Positions 8,822 to 17,825 of a stretch of DNA of 64,000 bases are shown here, piece by piece. How positions within the stretch are numbered: position 1 is the first letter of the stretch; each line of letters begins with the position of its first letter. The stretch spans positions 1,302,001 through 1,366,000 of the forward strand of contig NZ_KZ614149.1 of the NCBI RefSeq assembly GCF_002886255.1. The letters run 5' to 3'. The translations under genes and the position numbers were made by a program. The notes below the pieces were generated by a model, which saw nothing but the letters and a program-made list of their open reading frames with translations, searched no databases and was not told the DNA's origin. This DNA comes from Alteribacillus bidgolensis (lineage in GTDB: Bacteria > Bacillota > Bacilli > Bacillales > Marinococcaceae).

Positions 8822-10015
8822 ATGACAAACTTTCTACGTAAATATCAATTACAGCTATTTATACTTATGCTTTGTCCCCTGCTAAACGGCTGCTGGGATC
8901 AAAGAGAAGTAAATGATCTCTTATATGTTGTAGCTGTAGGCGTTGATAAACCAGAAGAAGTAACGGAGACCGAACAAGTGGAAGTCACTATTCAATTTGT
9001 CATACCTAGTAATGTTAGTGGAGATCAGTCAGGAGGAATGGGAGGCGGCGGTGGTCAAAAAGCAGTGGAACAACGAACATTAACAGGGGAAACGATTGTG
9101 GATGCGATGTCCAAACTGCAACAGGAGACTTCTCGTCAGATATTTTGGGGCCATAGTGAAGTAATCGTCTTCGGGGATAGTATCGCAAAAAAAAACCTGC
9201 ACGAGCATATTGATTTTTTCGCTCGTTATCCGGAACCCCGCCTTCAATCCAGGGTGTTTATTGTCAACGGAAAAGCAAGAGAGTTACTAGATGTCCAACT
9301 CTTATTGGAGAGTATTCCTTCTGAAAAACTAAAGGATCTAAGTTCCCTTCAAGTAATGCAGGATGTTACGTTGAAAGATTTTCTGCAAATGCTTTCGGAA
9401 AATCACAGAGGAGCCTCTGCCCCATTAGTAAAAAAAGAAATAACTGAAACAGGAGACGAGAAATTGGCTCTCAATGGAACAGCCATTTTTAAAAACAACA
9501 AAATGGTCGGTTCTATAAATCCAGAAATAACAAGAGGCCTGCTATGGGTGCTAGATGAAATTGACCTGGCAACCGTAACTATTCAACCAAATGAAGAAGG
9601 TAAGATTTCTTTTAATCTGATTCGATCTAGAACAACTCTTCAACCTGCTATAGAAAACGGCAAATGGAAAATGACGGTAAATATCCAAACGGATGATGAT
9701 GTTGCCGAAAATGGAACGAATCTTAATGTCATGAATCCTAATACTGTTAAAAAGCTTGAAAATTTATTAGAAAAAGATCTTAAAAAACGAGTCTATCTGA
9801 CCCTTGAAAAAGTACAAAAAGAGATGAAGGCCGACGTTTTTGGCTTTGGTGATGCGTTTCACAAGAAATACCCAAAAGAGTGGAGTAAGGTCAAGCAACG
9901 TTGGGAAGAAAAATTTCCGGAAGTCGAAGTAAAAGTGGAAAGCCAAGTCAAAGTTAAAAGACCAGGCAGCTCCACCTCCCCGCAAGGAATACCTGAAGAA
10001 AAGGTGAAAGAATAA
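8822..10015 (+). CDS. Spore germinant receptor lipoprotein subunit C (GerC family)
   Basis: A 397-residue lipoprotein. A hydrophobic signal (residues 5-20) ends in the lipobox LNGC, followed by WDQREVNDL, the near-invariant start of mature GerAC/GerKC proteins. The rest is the three-domain Spore_GerAC fold, ending DVFGFGDAFHKKYPKEW. It anchors on the outer face of the spore inner membrane and is needed for receptor function. AAGGATGGGGG precedes the start. A Gly-rich stretch (about residues 65-75) is an insertion typical of this subgroup. Its stop overlaps the next start (TAATG). Confidence 0.95.
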   Translation: MTNFLRKYQLQLFILMLCPLLNGCWDQREVNDLLYVVAVGVDKPEEVTETEQVEVTIQFVIPSNVSGDQSGGMGGGGGQKAVEQRTLTGETIVDAMSKLQQETSRQIFWGHSEVIVFGDSIAKKNLHEHIDFFARYPEPRLQSRVFIVNGKARELLDVQLLLESIPSEKLKDLSSLQVMQDVTLKDFLQMLSENHRGASAPLVKKEITETGDEKLALNGTAIFKNNKMVGSINPEITRGLLWVLDEIDLATVTIQPNEEGKISFNLIRSRTTLQPAIENGKWKMTVNIQTDDDVAENGTNLNVMNPNTVKKLENLLEKDLKKRVYLTLEKVQKEMKADVFGFGDAFHKKYPKEWSKVKQRWEEKFPEVEVKVESQVKVKRPGSSTSPQGIPEEKVKE

Positions 10016-10239
10016 TGAAAATACTGGATGTGCTTGGAATTACTGTCATTATGGTTTGGGTATACTTTTATGAATGGCCAAGAATTGAGAAAAACCAAAA
10101 AAAGGAAAGGCGAACCTTTGTGGTTTTAACAATCATAGGCTGGTCACTGGCCATTCTTTTAGTCTTTTTTCCAGACATTCCTGGACCGACTGATTTCATT
10201 AGAGAAATATTTAAACCTATAGAGAAATGGTTAGGATAA
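10015..10239 (+). CDS. Small two-helix ger operon protein (D subunit)
   Basis: A 74-residue membrane protein with two hydrophobic helices and the motifs EWPR after helix 1 and IPGP after helix 2. It starts in the gerC-like stop codon (TAATG), so translation is coupled. Small 2-TM D-subunit genes are known in Ger operons of Bacillus species and modulate receptor activity. The paralogue at 42311-42532 shares EWPR, the central GW and IPGP, so this is a real family member rather than a chance ORF. Confidence 0.85.
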   Translation: MKILDVLGITVIMVWVYFYEWPRIEKNQKKERRTFVVLTIIGWSLAILLVFFPDIPGPTDFIREIFKPIEKWLG

Positions 10240-10370
10240 GTCCATTTACCGTTAAAAGGACATAGCATTCATCTCTTTTTCTTTTCCGTCTCCTTGTTTA
10301 ATACATTTAATGAAACGGAAAGTTGCTTTGATTCGTAGAAAAAAGAACAAAGAAGAGAGGAGAATGGAAA

Positions 10371-11345
10371 TTGAGTTCATCTAAAATAGAAAAGTATGTG
10401 GATATATATGAAGAATTAAAAAGGGAAATGAAATGGAAAGTGATGGACAACCGCATTTTAATGACGATTGCTTCGCTTTACGTGATGAATGACAGGGCAT
10501 TTCACTTAGAAAGACTGCTCCAACTCGCTGACAAAATAAAAAAACGGGCTGGTATCTTTTCTTCCATGCGGTCGCACCCAAGGTACACGACAGCTGCTCT
10601 TTTTGATGTAAAAACGGAAGAACCCGAAACAAAAATTAACGACCTTTTTTCCTTATATAAGGAGTTTAGACATGCTAAATTTAAAAGCGGAGTTTATACG
10701 TATCTTGCTGCTTCCACTCTTTTTACCCAGGACCTCCCATCCTCTGACGCAAAAGGGATCATCAATAAAACAAGTACTATCTATGAAGGGATGAAAAAAG
10801 AGCATCCATTTTTAACAGGTACAAGTGATTATCCGCTTGCTGTGCTGTTAGCATTGGAGGAACGGCCTGGGATGATAGAGATCATGGAAACTTATTATGA
10901 TCAATTAAGCAAAAATGGATTTACAAAAGGAAACGATCTGCAGTTTTTAAGCCATATCCTTTCCTTAAGCAGCAAAGAAAACCACCAGACACTCGTTCAA
11001 CGAGCTGCCGATGTTTTTCAAGCTTTTAAACAAGAAGGAATAAAGCCTAAAACGATGTATTATCCCGTCATCGGCATGTTGGCTTTGTCTTCCGATCTAT
11101 TCGAAATGAAAGCTATCCGAGAAATGTATGAAGAAATGAATGATGTGAAACACTTCAAATGGCAAAAAGACATGAATGTCATCATGGCGGTTAGCTTTTA
11201 TATTAATGAGAAAATGGATCAAAACAGCCTGCCAGAAACGAGTCTTTACACGGCACTAGAGTCTATTCTCCAGGCCCAGCAAGCCGTGATGATTGCAGCG
11301 ATGACTGCATCTGCAGCCGCTGCAACCAGCAGCAGTAATAATTAA
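10371..11345 (+). CDS. DUF4003 family protein
   Basis: A 324-residue soluble, mostly helical protein starting at a TTG with GAGGAGAATGG upstream. The pattern of an N-terminal helical region, RSHPRYTTAALF and repeated helical blocks fits DUF4003, which is found in Bacillaceae and has no known function. The C-terminus is a low-complexity Ala/Ser run. The end overlaps by four bases with the convergent methyltransferase gene, so the two mRNAs are antisense at their tips. Confidence 0.75.
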   Translation: MSSSKIEKYVDIYEELKREMKWKVMDNRILMTIASLYVMNDRAFHLERLLQLADKIKKRAGIFSSMRSHPRYTTAALFDVKTEEPETKINDLFSLYKEFRHAKFKSGVYTYLAASTLFTQDLPSSDAKGIINKTSTIYEGMKKEHPFLTGTSDYPLAVLLALEERPGMIEIMETYYDQLSKNGFTKGNDLQFLSHILSLSSKENHQTLVQRAADVFQAFKQEGIKPKTMYYPVIGMLALSSDLFEMKAIREMYEEMNDVKHFKWQKDMNVIMAVSFYINEKMDQNSLPETSLYTALESILQAQQAVMIAAMTASAAAATSSSNN

Positions 11346-12118
11346 GGCTTCACTGCTTTTAAAAGAACAGATTCCCCTTCGAACGAATACACCGATTTCT
11401 CATTTATTTTTATATGAAATTTTTTATGGCACGCTTCTGATGAGTTCATCATATAGCGTGCTAATGATTGTTTTGATTCGTTGGAGAGATTCATTCGATT
11501 ACACCAGTCATCGAACAGAAATGTTTTTGGGAAACGGTGCCATTCCTCTATTACAAAACCTGCTGTTTCGAGAAAAGAAATCCATTCTGACTTTTTCCAA
11601 GCTCTGCAATGGCTAAAATCTCTCCGTTTTTCTACTTCGTTGTAAAACTCATCAAATTCTTTCACTTCCGGTGCTGTATTATCAATAAGCAGGAATTGGC
11701 CTTTCTCTTTAAGTACACGATATGTTTCCGATATAAAAGCTTTTACATTAGGAAAATGATGCGGGGCAATTCTGCAAGTTACAACATCAAATTGTCCATC
11801 GGGATATTGCATTTTCTCAGCATCTCCCAGTGCATAGTGTATATTACTGTGCCCGTTTTTGGGGTGGATTTCTTTCGCTGCGGCTAAAATTTCTGAGGTT
11901 AAATCCAATGCAGTTACTTCATTAGCCAATGCGGCCAGCGCATTTGCCACATGTCCTCCGCCAGTTGCGACATCTAAAACATGTTCAGCTCCTGTCAGCT
12001 CTGTAATCTCCACTAATTTTTTTAAATCTTCCCCTGCTGCGTGCCACGCGCTAGAAACATAACGAGTAGCATTACTTCCAAACTGGTGACGCACGTCATC
12101 CTTGTTTGATGAATTCAT
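11342..12118 (-). CDS. Class I SAM-dependent methyltransferase (UbiE/YcgJ type)
   Basis: A 258-residue enzyme with the Rossmann SAM site: motif I VLDVATGGGHVANAL (about residues 47-61), an acidic residue ending strand 2 (VTALDLT), and the post-I motif QFDVVTCRIAPHHF. This layout is typical of Methyltransf_11 proteins such as YcgJ. The substrate is unknown. Its start at 12118 is preceded by AGGAGGAG. Monocistronic, convergent with the DUF4003 gene. Confidence 0.88.
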   Translation of the reverse strand: MNSSNKDDVRHQFGSNATRYVSSAWHAAGEDLKKLVEITELTGAEHVLDVATGGGHVANALAALANEVTALDLTSEILAAAKEIHPKNGHSNIHYALGDAEKMQYPDGQFDVVTCRIAPHHFPNVKAFISETYRVLKEKGQFLLIDNTAPEVKEFDEFYNEVEKRRDFSHCRAWKKSEWISFLETAGFVIEEWHRFPKTFLFDDWCNRMNLSNESKQSLARYMMNSSEACHKKFHIKINEKSVYSFEGESVLLKAVKP

Positions 12119-12439
12119 TCTACTCCTCCTAATTCAAAACGATATATAGAAAAACTCTTTTTATCTTTCCCCGCTTAAATTCAAACTTAAGTTCATTATA
12201 CAGCTTCTAGCCCGTCCCCTGTATTAAATTAAAATGAAGTCAAACACGTTATCTGCTCCTTGTTTTTATCGAAAATACAGCAATTGTAAATGTGGAATAA
12301 AAACGATTATTCCATAAGCTTGAAGTTAGAACAATTAATATCGTGTACATATTAAATATATTTTCACTACATTTTCAGAGGACATCTTTTTACGTTATTG
12401 ATACATACTAACAACAATTTCAGGAAAGAAGGTGACGAT
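12119..12439. other. Intergenic region upstream of splAB
   Basis: AT-rich 320 bp between the divergent methyltransferase and splA. A CATATTA at 12349-12355 would suit a forespore sigma-G -10 element, which drives splAB in B. subtilis, but I see no matching -35 at the right spacing, so it is not called as a promoter. Confidence 0.4.
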
Positions 12440-12697
12440 ATGGAACAACGAGATACGTTTCAACCAGGTAATGTGGTCTATGTGATGTATCGCAATCCGC
12501 ATGCACAAGATGTTGCCAATGTCCAAGAAGCGGCGGTCGTGGAAAATCCTGAAACCCCTGGTGAATTATGTCTTTTTTTATATGATACGTATTATCCTTT
12601 AGATGAAGACATGGCAGTATATCATACAGAAGCTGAAGCAGAAAAAGCGTACGAATATTATTTTGGATCTTCAGAGGGCGGAGATATTATTGGTTAA
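12440..12697 (+). CDS. splA: SplA, regulator of spore photoproduct lyase expression
   Basis: An 85-residue protein matching B. subtilis SplA in pattern: FQPGNVVYVMYRNPHAQDVANVQEA near the start (residues 6-30), then LFLYDTYYPL. SplA is a small TRAP-like protein that limits splB expression in the forespore. The ATG at 12440 has GAAGGTGA upstream; an in-frame ATG 14 codons earlier has no site. Its end overlaps the TTG start of splB by eight bases, implying translational coupling. Confidence 0.9.
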   Translation: MEQRDTFQPGNVVYVMYRNPHAQDVANVQEAAVVENPETPGELCLFLYDTYYPLDEDMAVYHTEAEAEKAYEYYFGSSEGGDIIG

Positions 12698-13718
12698 ACC
12701 ATTTGTTCCTCAATTAGTTTATGTAGAACCTCGTGCGCTTGATTACCCTCTTGGCCGCGAGCTAGTGAATAAATTTGAGAAAATGGACATCGAAATACGC
12801 GAGACAACTTCCCATAATCAAGTGAGAAATTTACCGGGAGAAAACGATTTTCAACGGTACCGCATGGCAAAATCAACCCTGGTTATAGGAATACGAAAGA
12901 CATTGAAGTTTGACACATCAAAACCATCTGCTGAATATGCCATCCCATTTGCTACGGGGTGTATGGGACACTGTCATTATTGTTATTTACAAACAACGAT
13001 GGGCAGCAAACCGTATATTCGTTCGTATGTCAATCTAGAAGATATTTTTGAAAGTGCGGAGAATTATATGAAAGAACGAGCTCCAGAGATTACCCGGTTT
13101 GAAGCCTCCTGTACCTCTGATATCGTAGGAGTTGATCACCTCACGCACACATTAAAACACGCTATCGAATACTTTGGGGAATCAGAATATGGAAAGCTTC
13201 GATTTGTGACTAAATTTTCTCATGTGGATCATTTGCTCGATGCAAAACATAATGGACGAACCCGATTTCGATTCAGCATCAATGACGATTATGTTATCAA
13301 ATATTTTGAACCAGGAACGTCACGCTTAAATGAGCGGATTGAAGCAGCAGTGAAAATTGCAAACGCTGGGTATCCGTTAGGATTTATCGTTGCTCCCATT
13401 TACTTACATGAGGGCTGGGAAGAGGGTTATGAGGAAATGTTTGAAAAGCTGGTATCCGAGCTGCCTGAACACGCCAAAAAAGATCTTACGTTTGAATTTA
13501 TTCAGCACCGTTTCACGAAACCAGCAAAAAGGGTCATCCAAAAAAACTATCCTATGACCAAGTTAGAGCTGGATGAAAATAAACGAAAATGGAAATGGGG
13601 ACGTTACGGAATTGGCAAATACGTGTATACAAATGACGAACAAAAAGCCATGAAAGAATCATTAGAGCATGCGATGCATGAGCATTTCCCTGAAGCAACG
13701 CTGGAGTATTTCACATAG
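12690..13718 (+). CDS. splB: Spore photoproduct lyase (radical SAM DNA repair enzyme)
   Basis: A 342-residue enzyme, the same length as B. subtilis SplB. It reverses the 5-thyminyl-5,6-dihydrothymine lesion in UV-irradiated spore DNA during germination. The radical SAM cluster motif C-x3-C-x2-C is CMGHCHYC at residues 91-98, and the conserved hydrogen-donor cysteine is in RFEASCTSD near residue 140. The C-terminus LEYFT is the family end. I place the start at TTG 12690 (MVKPFVPQLVYVEPRAL), behind GAGGGCGGAG inside the end of splA. A longer frame from 12603 has no support. Followed by a strong terminator. Confidence 0.97.
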   Translation: MVKPFVPQLVYVEPRALDYPLGRELVNKFEKMDIEIRETTSHNQVRNLPGENDFQRYRMAKSTLVIGIRKTLKFDTSKPSAEYAIPFATGCMGHCHYCYLQTTMGSKPYIRSYVNLEDIFESAENYMKERAPEITRFEASCTSDIVGVDHLTHTLKHAIEYFGESEYGKLRFVTKFSHVDHLLDAKHNGRTRFRFSINDDYVIKYFEPGTSRLNERIEAAVKIANAGYPLGFIVAPIYLHEGWEEGYEEMFEKLVSELPEHAKKDLTFEFIQHRFTKPAKRVIQKNYPMTKLELDENKRKWKWGRYGIGKYVYTNDEQKAMKESLEHAMHEHFPEATLEYFT

Positions 13719-13736
13719 AATAATTCTTCTTATTTG

Positions 13737-13790
13737 AAACTCGGCAAGCCACCATGACTTTGTGGTGCATGCCGAGTTTGATTTCTTCCC
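13737..13790 (+). terminator. Rho-independent terminator after splB
   Basis: Stem AAACTCGGCA / TGCCGAGTTT with an inner CACCA/TGGTG stem, followed by a T-rich run, 19 bases after the splB stop. Confidence 0.85.
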
Positions 13791-13912
13791 TAAAACGGCT
13801 TATTTTGATACAAAGATAATTTACTTTTTTAACATTACCAGTCTATTCCGGAAGTTTGGATACTGCCAAGTTTTTCAGTAAGTCTTAATGTGTTCCAAGC
13901 ACCTGCCCTGCC

Positions 13913-13978
13913 ATGGACGAAATTAAACAAGCATACCGTGATTTTCATAATGGTAAATTTGGACCTTCAGCTGTTTAA
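13913..13978 (+). pseudogene. Possible pirin C-terminal remnant
   Basis: A 21-codon stretch reading MDEIKQAYRDFHNGKFG and a few more residues to a TAA. This resembles the C-terminal end of pirin-family proteins (EIxxAxxDYxxGxFG). No start signal and no upstream pirin sequence remain, so this looks like the tail left after a deletion. Confidence 0.4.
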
Positions 13979-14006
13979 ACAAGCGGTATAATGTACCAAT
14001 TAGGAT

Positions 14007-14043
14007 TAAAGCTTCGCTCTTTACCTTTTAACAGAGCGAAGCT
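14007..14043 (-). terminator. Terminator of the sigma/anti-sigma operon
   Basis: Perfect 11-base stem AGCTTCGCTCT / AGAGCGAAGCT with a T-rich 3' side on the minus strand, ten bases after the anti-sigma stop. Confidence 0.75.
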
Positions 14044-14052
14044 AAGGTGTAA

Positions 14053-15261
14053 TTAGATCGTCCATTCATCATGAACAATAGCAACTAATTTCCAGGTGTT
14101 ATTCTCATCTTGTTCAAGCACAATATTAAGGCTTGCCCAATCCATTCCTTCTTCTTCTGAACTTTCTATATGATATTCCACCACAGCAGCTTCTGGAAAC
14201 ACGTCTTTAATGTTATTCTTCATGTTCCCCCGTTGTTTTAATTCATCCACGAGAATTTCATCTGCATCTTGTAATTCCGGTTCATAAATAAATTCTTCAT
14301 AATACTCACTTGGAGTCAGTTCAATAGTATTGCCGCGGCCGTCATAGACTCCCCATTCATATACTTGCTCATCTTCAAAGAAGTTTTCTACTTCTTCTTG
14401 TTGGAATACTTGCGTGTCTTCGTCAATATTTACATACGGGGAAAAGAGTACCCCTTTATCAGGATGAACATGACTGGCCAACGTTTTCATATCCTGGCTT
14501 GTAATCATATTTATTACGGTTTGCGCGGTATTTGTAAGATCTGAATTTGTTTCATTTGCGAATTCACCTGCTTCATTTGATTCTATTTCATCGACAACCC
14601 ATTTATCGCCTTGATAACCTGCATGAAAAATCATTTCCACATTTCCTAGTAATTCATTGTCACGTTCTTGTACTATTTTTACGTGCTTTTCCGTTACTTC
14701 TTCCAATTCAAATGGCTGATCTTCTTCGAGCCAAGTTGGCCCATCTTTTGCAATAACATAAACGCCATCTCCTTCCTCCTTGAAGTAAGAATCTGTCATC
14801 CATTCAGCTAAATCACCTGACATGGTCGTTTCAAAATGCTCCTTCACTTCCTCTTTTGTTTGATAAGAATCAATTTTTTGGTCATTCCCTGCTTCATTAA
14901 TAAGTGATACAAAAGATTCTTTATAATCATTCATTAATTCAACAGCACGCTCTTTTGTAAATGCTGGAATATCTTCTTCCTGCTTGGAATCTTCGGAAGG
15001 TTGTTCATTTTCTTTAGAAGTGCTGCCTTGGGGCATTTCAGAATCTCCGCCACCTGGAAGAACACCGGGCTGACTCATAATAAGCAGGGTCGCAAGCCCA
15101 GCAGCCAACACACTTCCTCCTGCTGCATATATTTTTTTCCATGACGACTTTTTCTTTTTCTTTTCTACGTTTTGAATAATCTTTTCGGGCGAGGTCGTAT
15201 CCGGCATGGTGTTGTATCCTTCTTCAAGCTCTTTCATACGCTCTTCAAAAGATTTACTCAT
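14053..15261 (-). CDS. Probable membrane anti-sigma factor
   Basis: A 402-residue protein with a short cytoplasmic N-terminus (MSKSFEERMKELEEGYN), a Lys-rich stretch, one transmembrane helix (about residues 45-64) and a long acidic extracellular domain. It begins inside the last codons of the ECF sigma gene (eight-base overlap, GGAGGGTG upstream), the usual arrangement for an anti-sigma partner. No zinc-binding HxxxCxxC motif is present, so it is not a ZAS-type anti-sigma and more likely resembles the RsiX/YlaD-like or DUF4367-like groups. Function is inferred from context. Confidence 0.7.
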   Translation of the reverse strand: MSKSFEERMKELEEGYNTMPDTTSPEKIIQNVEKKKKKSSWKKIYAAGGSVLAAGLATLLIMSQPGVLPGGGDSEMPQGSTSKENEQPSEDSKQEEDIPAFTKERAVELMNDYKESFVSLINEAGNDQKIDSYQTKEEVKEHFETTMSGDLAEWMTDSYFKEEGDGVYVIAKDGPTWLEEDQPFELEEVTEKHVKIVQERDNELLGNVEMIFHAGYQGDKWVVDEIESNEAGEFANETNSDLTNTAQTVINMITSQDMKTLASHVHPDKGVLFSPYVNIDEDTQVFQQEEVENFFEDEQVYEWGVYDGRGNTIELTPSEYYEEFIYEPELQDADEILVDELKQRGNMKNNIKDVFPEAAVVEYHIESSEEEGMDWASLNIVLEQDENNTWKLVAIVHDEWTI

Positions 15262-15790
15262 CAGAAACACCCTCCTTCTCTATTTTTGCTTTCAGTTTCT
15301 GTTTTGCCCGCATGACCTGTGTTTTCACTCCTGATTCAGAGGTTCCGGTAACGTGACTGATTTCTTTATACGTTTGGTGATGAAAGTAATGAAGAACAAG
15401 CGGAACCCGGTATTTTTCATCAAGCGATCGGATCATGTCATGCAATTCCATCGCATCTTCGCTGACATTAAGCGTCGTGTAAGTTTGAGAGGATGTTTTC
15501 TGCTTCATTTGTTCGATTTTCCGCTGCTGCCGTTTTTGCTTTCTCATCATATCTCTTGCGGTATTTAAAGTAATCGAATAAAGCCAAGTTGTAAAAGTTC
15601 CTCCCGCAAAGCTATGAAGCGATCGGTACACTTTTAAAAACACTTCTTGTGTAACATCTTCTACATCTTCTGGTTTGACACCAATCTGATAGGCAAAACG
15701 CTGGACGGTTTGGTAATAAGAATAAACTAGATCATGAAACGCTTCTTTATTTCCGTCACGGGCGAGTTCTAATGATTCATTGCTGATCAT
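15254..15790 (-). CDS. ECF-type RNA polymerase sigma factor
   Basis: A 178-residue sigma-70 family protein. Region 2 is at about residues 10-75 (GVKPEDVEDVTQEVFLKVYRS) and region 4 at about 115-170 (YKEISHVTGTSESGVKTQ, the helix-turn-helix), with nothing between them, which defines the ECF group (SigW/SigX/YlaC-like). The ATG at 15790 has AAAGGA close upstream; a longer frame reaching 15892 lacks a site. It is co-transcribed with its probable anti-sigma partner. It likely directs a cell-envelope stress regulon and its own promoter, which I could not identify. Confidence 0.93.
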   Translation of the reverse strand: MISNESLELARDGNKEAFHDLVYSYYQTVQRFAYQIGVKPEDVEDVTQEVFLKVYRSLHSFAGGTFTTWLYSITLNTARDMMRKQKRQQRKIEQMKQKTSSQTYTTLNVSEDAMELHDMIRSLDEKYRVPLVLHYFHHQTYKEISHVTGTSESGVKTQVMRAKQKLKAKIEKEGVSDE

Positions 15791-16011
15791 TTCCTTTGCC
15801 CCCTTATTGTTTTTATTTACTTGTGGAACGTGGAAACAAAAAAAATAGTCCCATTTTTTTATAGAAAAAAATAGTTTAGGCTTCTCACACATATTGCAAC
15901 CGGAGACTAGGCAAGGAGATTACCTGCAGCAGACGTGTTTTCTTGCCGCAATAGAACCATCATAAAAACAGCTGATTTTGCCAATATTTCACACTTCCAA
16001 GTTCATAACTA

Positions 16012-16041
16012 TAAAAAAAGCACGCTCCTTCGTAAACGTGC
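16012..16041 (-). terminator. Orphan terminator hairpin
   Basis: On the minus strand GCACG, a 12-base loop, CGTGC, then seven T. It lies 40 bp past the stop of a decayed coding segment (16081-16270), so it probably terminated that lost gene. Confidence 0.6.
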
Positions 16042-16080
16042 CTCATGAAAAAATATTTGCGTTGCAGCTGTAAGTATCAT

Positions 16081-16270
16081 TCATTTTCTTCTTTCATCTG
16101 TCTTGATAGTCTGCTCAGCTAAAGCAATTGCCGCTATGTTCACAAGCTCATAGATACCTAACATTTCCGGAAACCAATAATGAAATCGGAAAAATAGCAA
16201 ACATGAAATCTACGATGAAATTCCACAAAAAATCACCGGTAATTTGCCAAACAAACCGGGTTCAAATAAA
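16081..16270 (-). pseudogene. Decayed gene remnant (unrecognised, hydrophobic)
   Basis: On the minus strand, two overlapping frames read like protein: one gives GDFLWNFIVDFMFAIFPISL (membrane helix) ending at 16148, the other FHYWFPEMLGIYELVNIAAI followed by ALAEQTIKTDERRK to a stop at 16081. A frameshift between them would join the two. There is no start or ribosome site. I do not recognise the family. With 15791-16550 otherwise empty, this is best seen as a dying gene. Confidence 0.4.
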
Positions 16271-16550
16271 GGATTTAACAATGGGGCAATCTATACGATT
16301 GACAGAGTATTTTATTAAGCATATCACTTTCGCCCTTGATGTTAACAATGTTATTAGATTTTTCGTTTTATGTATTATTGATTCATCCAACAATCCATTA
16401 CCTATTTCAAAATGTAGAGTAAAATGAAATACATTTACCTTCACATTAATTACACAGAGGATAAACATTATTATATATAATGAGTTATATGATACATTTT
16501 TCCGCTTGCGACAGTCAGAAAAGGTAGATTAAGGAGGCGAATATGAAAAT

Positions 16551-17492
16551 ATGCAAGACCAAATTATCGTTATTACCGGGGCAAATTCAGGAATTGGAAA
16601 AGCTGCTGCTGATCGATTTGCAAGAGAAGGATATACTGTTGTTATGGCTTGCCGAAACATCGAGAGAAGCCGGAAGGTTCAAGAAGAACTGATAAAAACA
16701 TCAAAAAATAACCGGGTTGTCCTAAAGCAGCTTGACGTGTCGTCCTTTGATTCCATTCGCCAATTTTGCAGCGCATTCAAAGAAGATTATAATAAATTAG
16801 ATATATTAATTCATAACGCTGCTTATTTTAATCACGGTGAAAAACATCGTCTGAGCATAGACAATTTTGAACTAACTTTTGCTACCAATGTATTTGGCCC
16901 TTACTACATGACAACTTTATTATTGGATTGTTTAAAAAAATCAGAAGACGCAAGAATCCTCCATGCCGGCAGCAATATTATTAAACATTTTTTTGATCCT
17001 AAACGAAAAATAGATCTTGGTGATTTGCAAGGAGTTTACAAAAATAAGAAAAAATTCAGTGTTTACAAAATGTATTGCCAATCGAAAATGGCACTAGTCA
17101 TGTTAACTTTTAAGTTAGCAAAAGAGCTGGAAAGCGAGAGAATAAAAGTAAACGCCCTCCAAATCAATGGAGCAAAAATGTCAAAGAACACCATTCAGAA
17201 ATTAAAGCCTCGTTATAGGACAATTGCATGGATACAAAACATATTTTTCCCTTCTCCTTCCTATATGGCCGATAACTATTTTGAATTGTGCACCTCAGAC
17301 AAATTTAAACATACCACGGGAAAACTCTTAAACGATAAATTAGAAGTCATGACACCTTCTCCCAATCATCCATTAAGCGTTTTTAAACAATTAAGACAAA
17401 TTACCGGGAAACAAGTTTACCCCTCTTTTGCCAACGATAAATATACGACAGAAAAATTGTGGGAGATTTGCAGACATGCTGTTGAGGAATAA
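16551..17492 (+). CDS. Short-chain dehydrogenase/reductase (retinol-dehydrogenase-like)
   Basis: A 313-residue NAD(P)-dependent oxidoreductase. The cofactor motif GANSGIGKAAA is at residues 9-19, N-A-A-Y near 90 replaces the usual NNAG, and the catalytic YCQSK is at about residues 171-175. The C-terminal 60 residues are an extra helical part typical of retinol dehydrogenase-like SDRs. AAGGAGG lies 13 bases upstream of the ATG at 16551, while an out-of-frame ATG sits five bases after it and reads a 48-codon frame, which may reduce translation. Substrate unknown; stands alone. Confidence 0.88.
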   Translation: MQDQIIVITGANSGIGKAAADRFAREGYTVVMACRNIERSRKVQEELIKTSKNNRVVLKQLDVSSFDSIRQFCSAFKEDYNKLDILIHNAAYFNHGEKHRLSIDNFELTFATNVFGPYYMTTLLLDCLKKSEDARILHAGSNIIKHFFDPKRKIDLGDLQGVYKNKKKFSVYKMYCQSKMALVMLTFKLAKELESERIKVNALQINGAKMSKNTIQKLKPRYRTIAWIQNIFFPSPSYMADNYFELCTSDKFKHTTGKLLNDKLEVMTPSPNHPLSVFKQLRQITGKQVYPSFANDKYTTEKLWEICRHAVEE

Positions 17493-17621
17493 AAAAGCTG
17501 TTTCATTTTGAAGCTGAAAAAAACTGCATGTACCGCTCCTACATTTCTGATTCGTGAATATGAAGCTGTTTAAAAAGGAAAAGTAGACGGATAATGTGCA
17601 GCAAAAAGGAGGTTTGAATTC

Positions 17622-17696
17622 ATGATAAGTTCATCGAACAAAAAAAGAACGGACGTTGCTTCAAGAGTGATCCAGGCCTTACCGCAAACCCAATAA
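17622..17696 (+). CDS. Possible small protein of 24 residues
   Basis: ATG at 17622 with an excellent ribosome site (AAAAAGGAGG, seven bases upstream). The frame reads MISSSNKKRTDVASRVIQAL plus four residues to TAA. It is hydrophilic and basic at the start. I do not recognise the product. The site quality is the only real support; it could be a small spore or regulatory peptide. Confidence 0.45.
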   Translation: MISSSNKKRTDVASRVIQALPQTQ

Positions 17697-17825
17697 TCTG
17701 AATAGAAAGTTATTGATTTAATTTACAAACAGCTATATTGTCTCTTTACAAGAGAATATCCAACTGATTTCAGGAATTAATATAAAATCCAGCCATGCTC
17801 TTTTGCGTGACTGGATATATTCGTA

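Noticed and set aside
12349..12355. Possible sigma-G -10 element for splA
   Set aside because: The spacing to any -35-like sequence is wrong, so no promoter is called.
16128..16427. 99-codon plus-strand frame
   Set aside because: No ribosome site and odd composition; the minus strand there reads more like a decayed protein.
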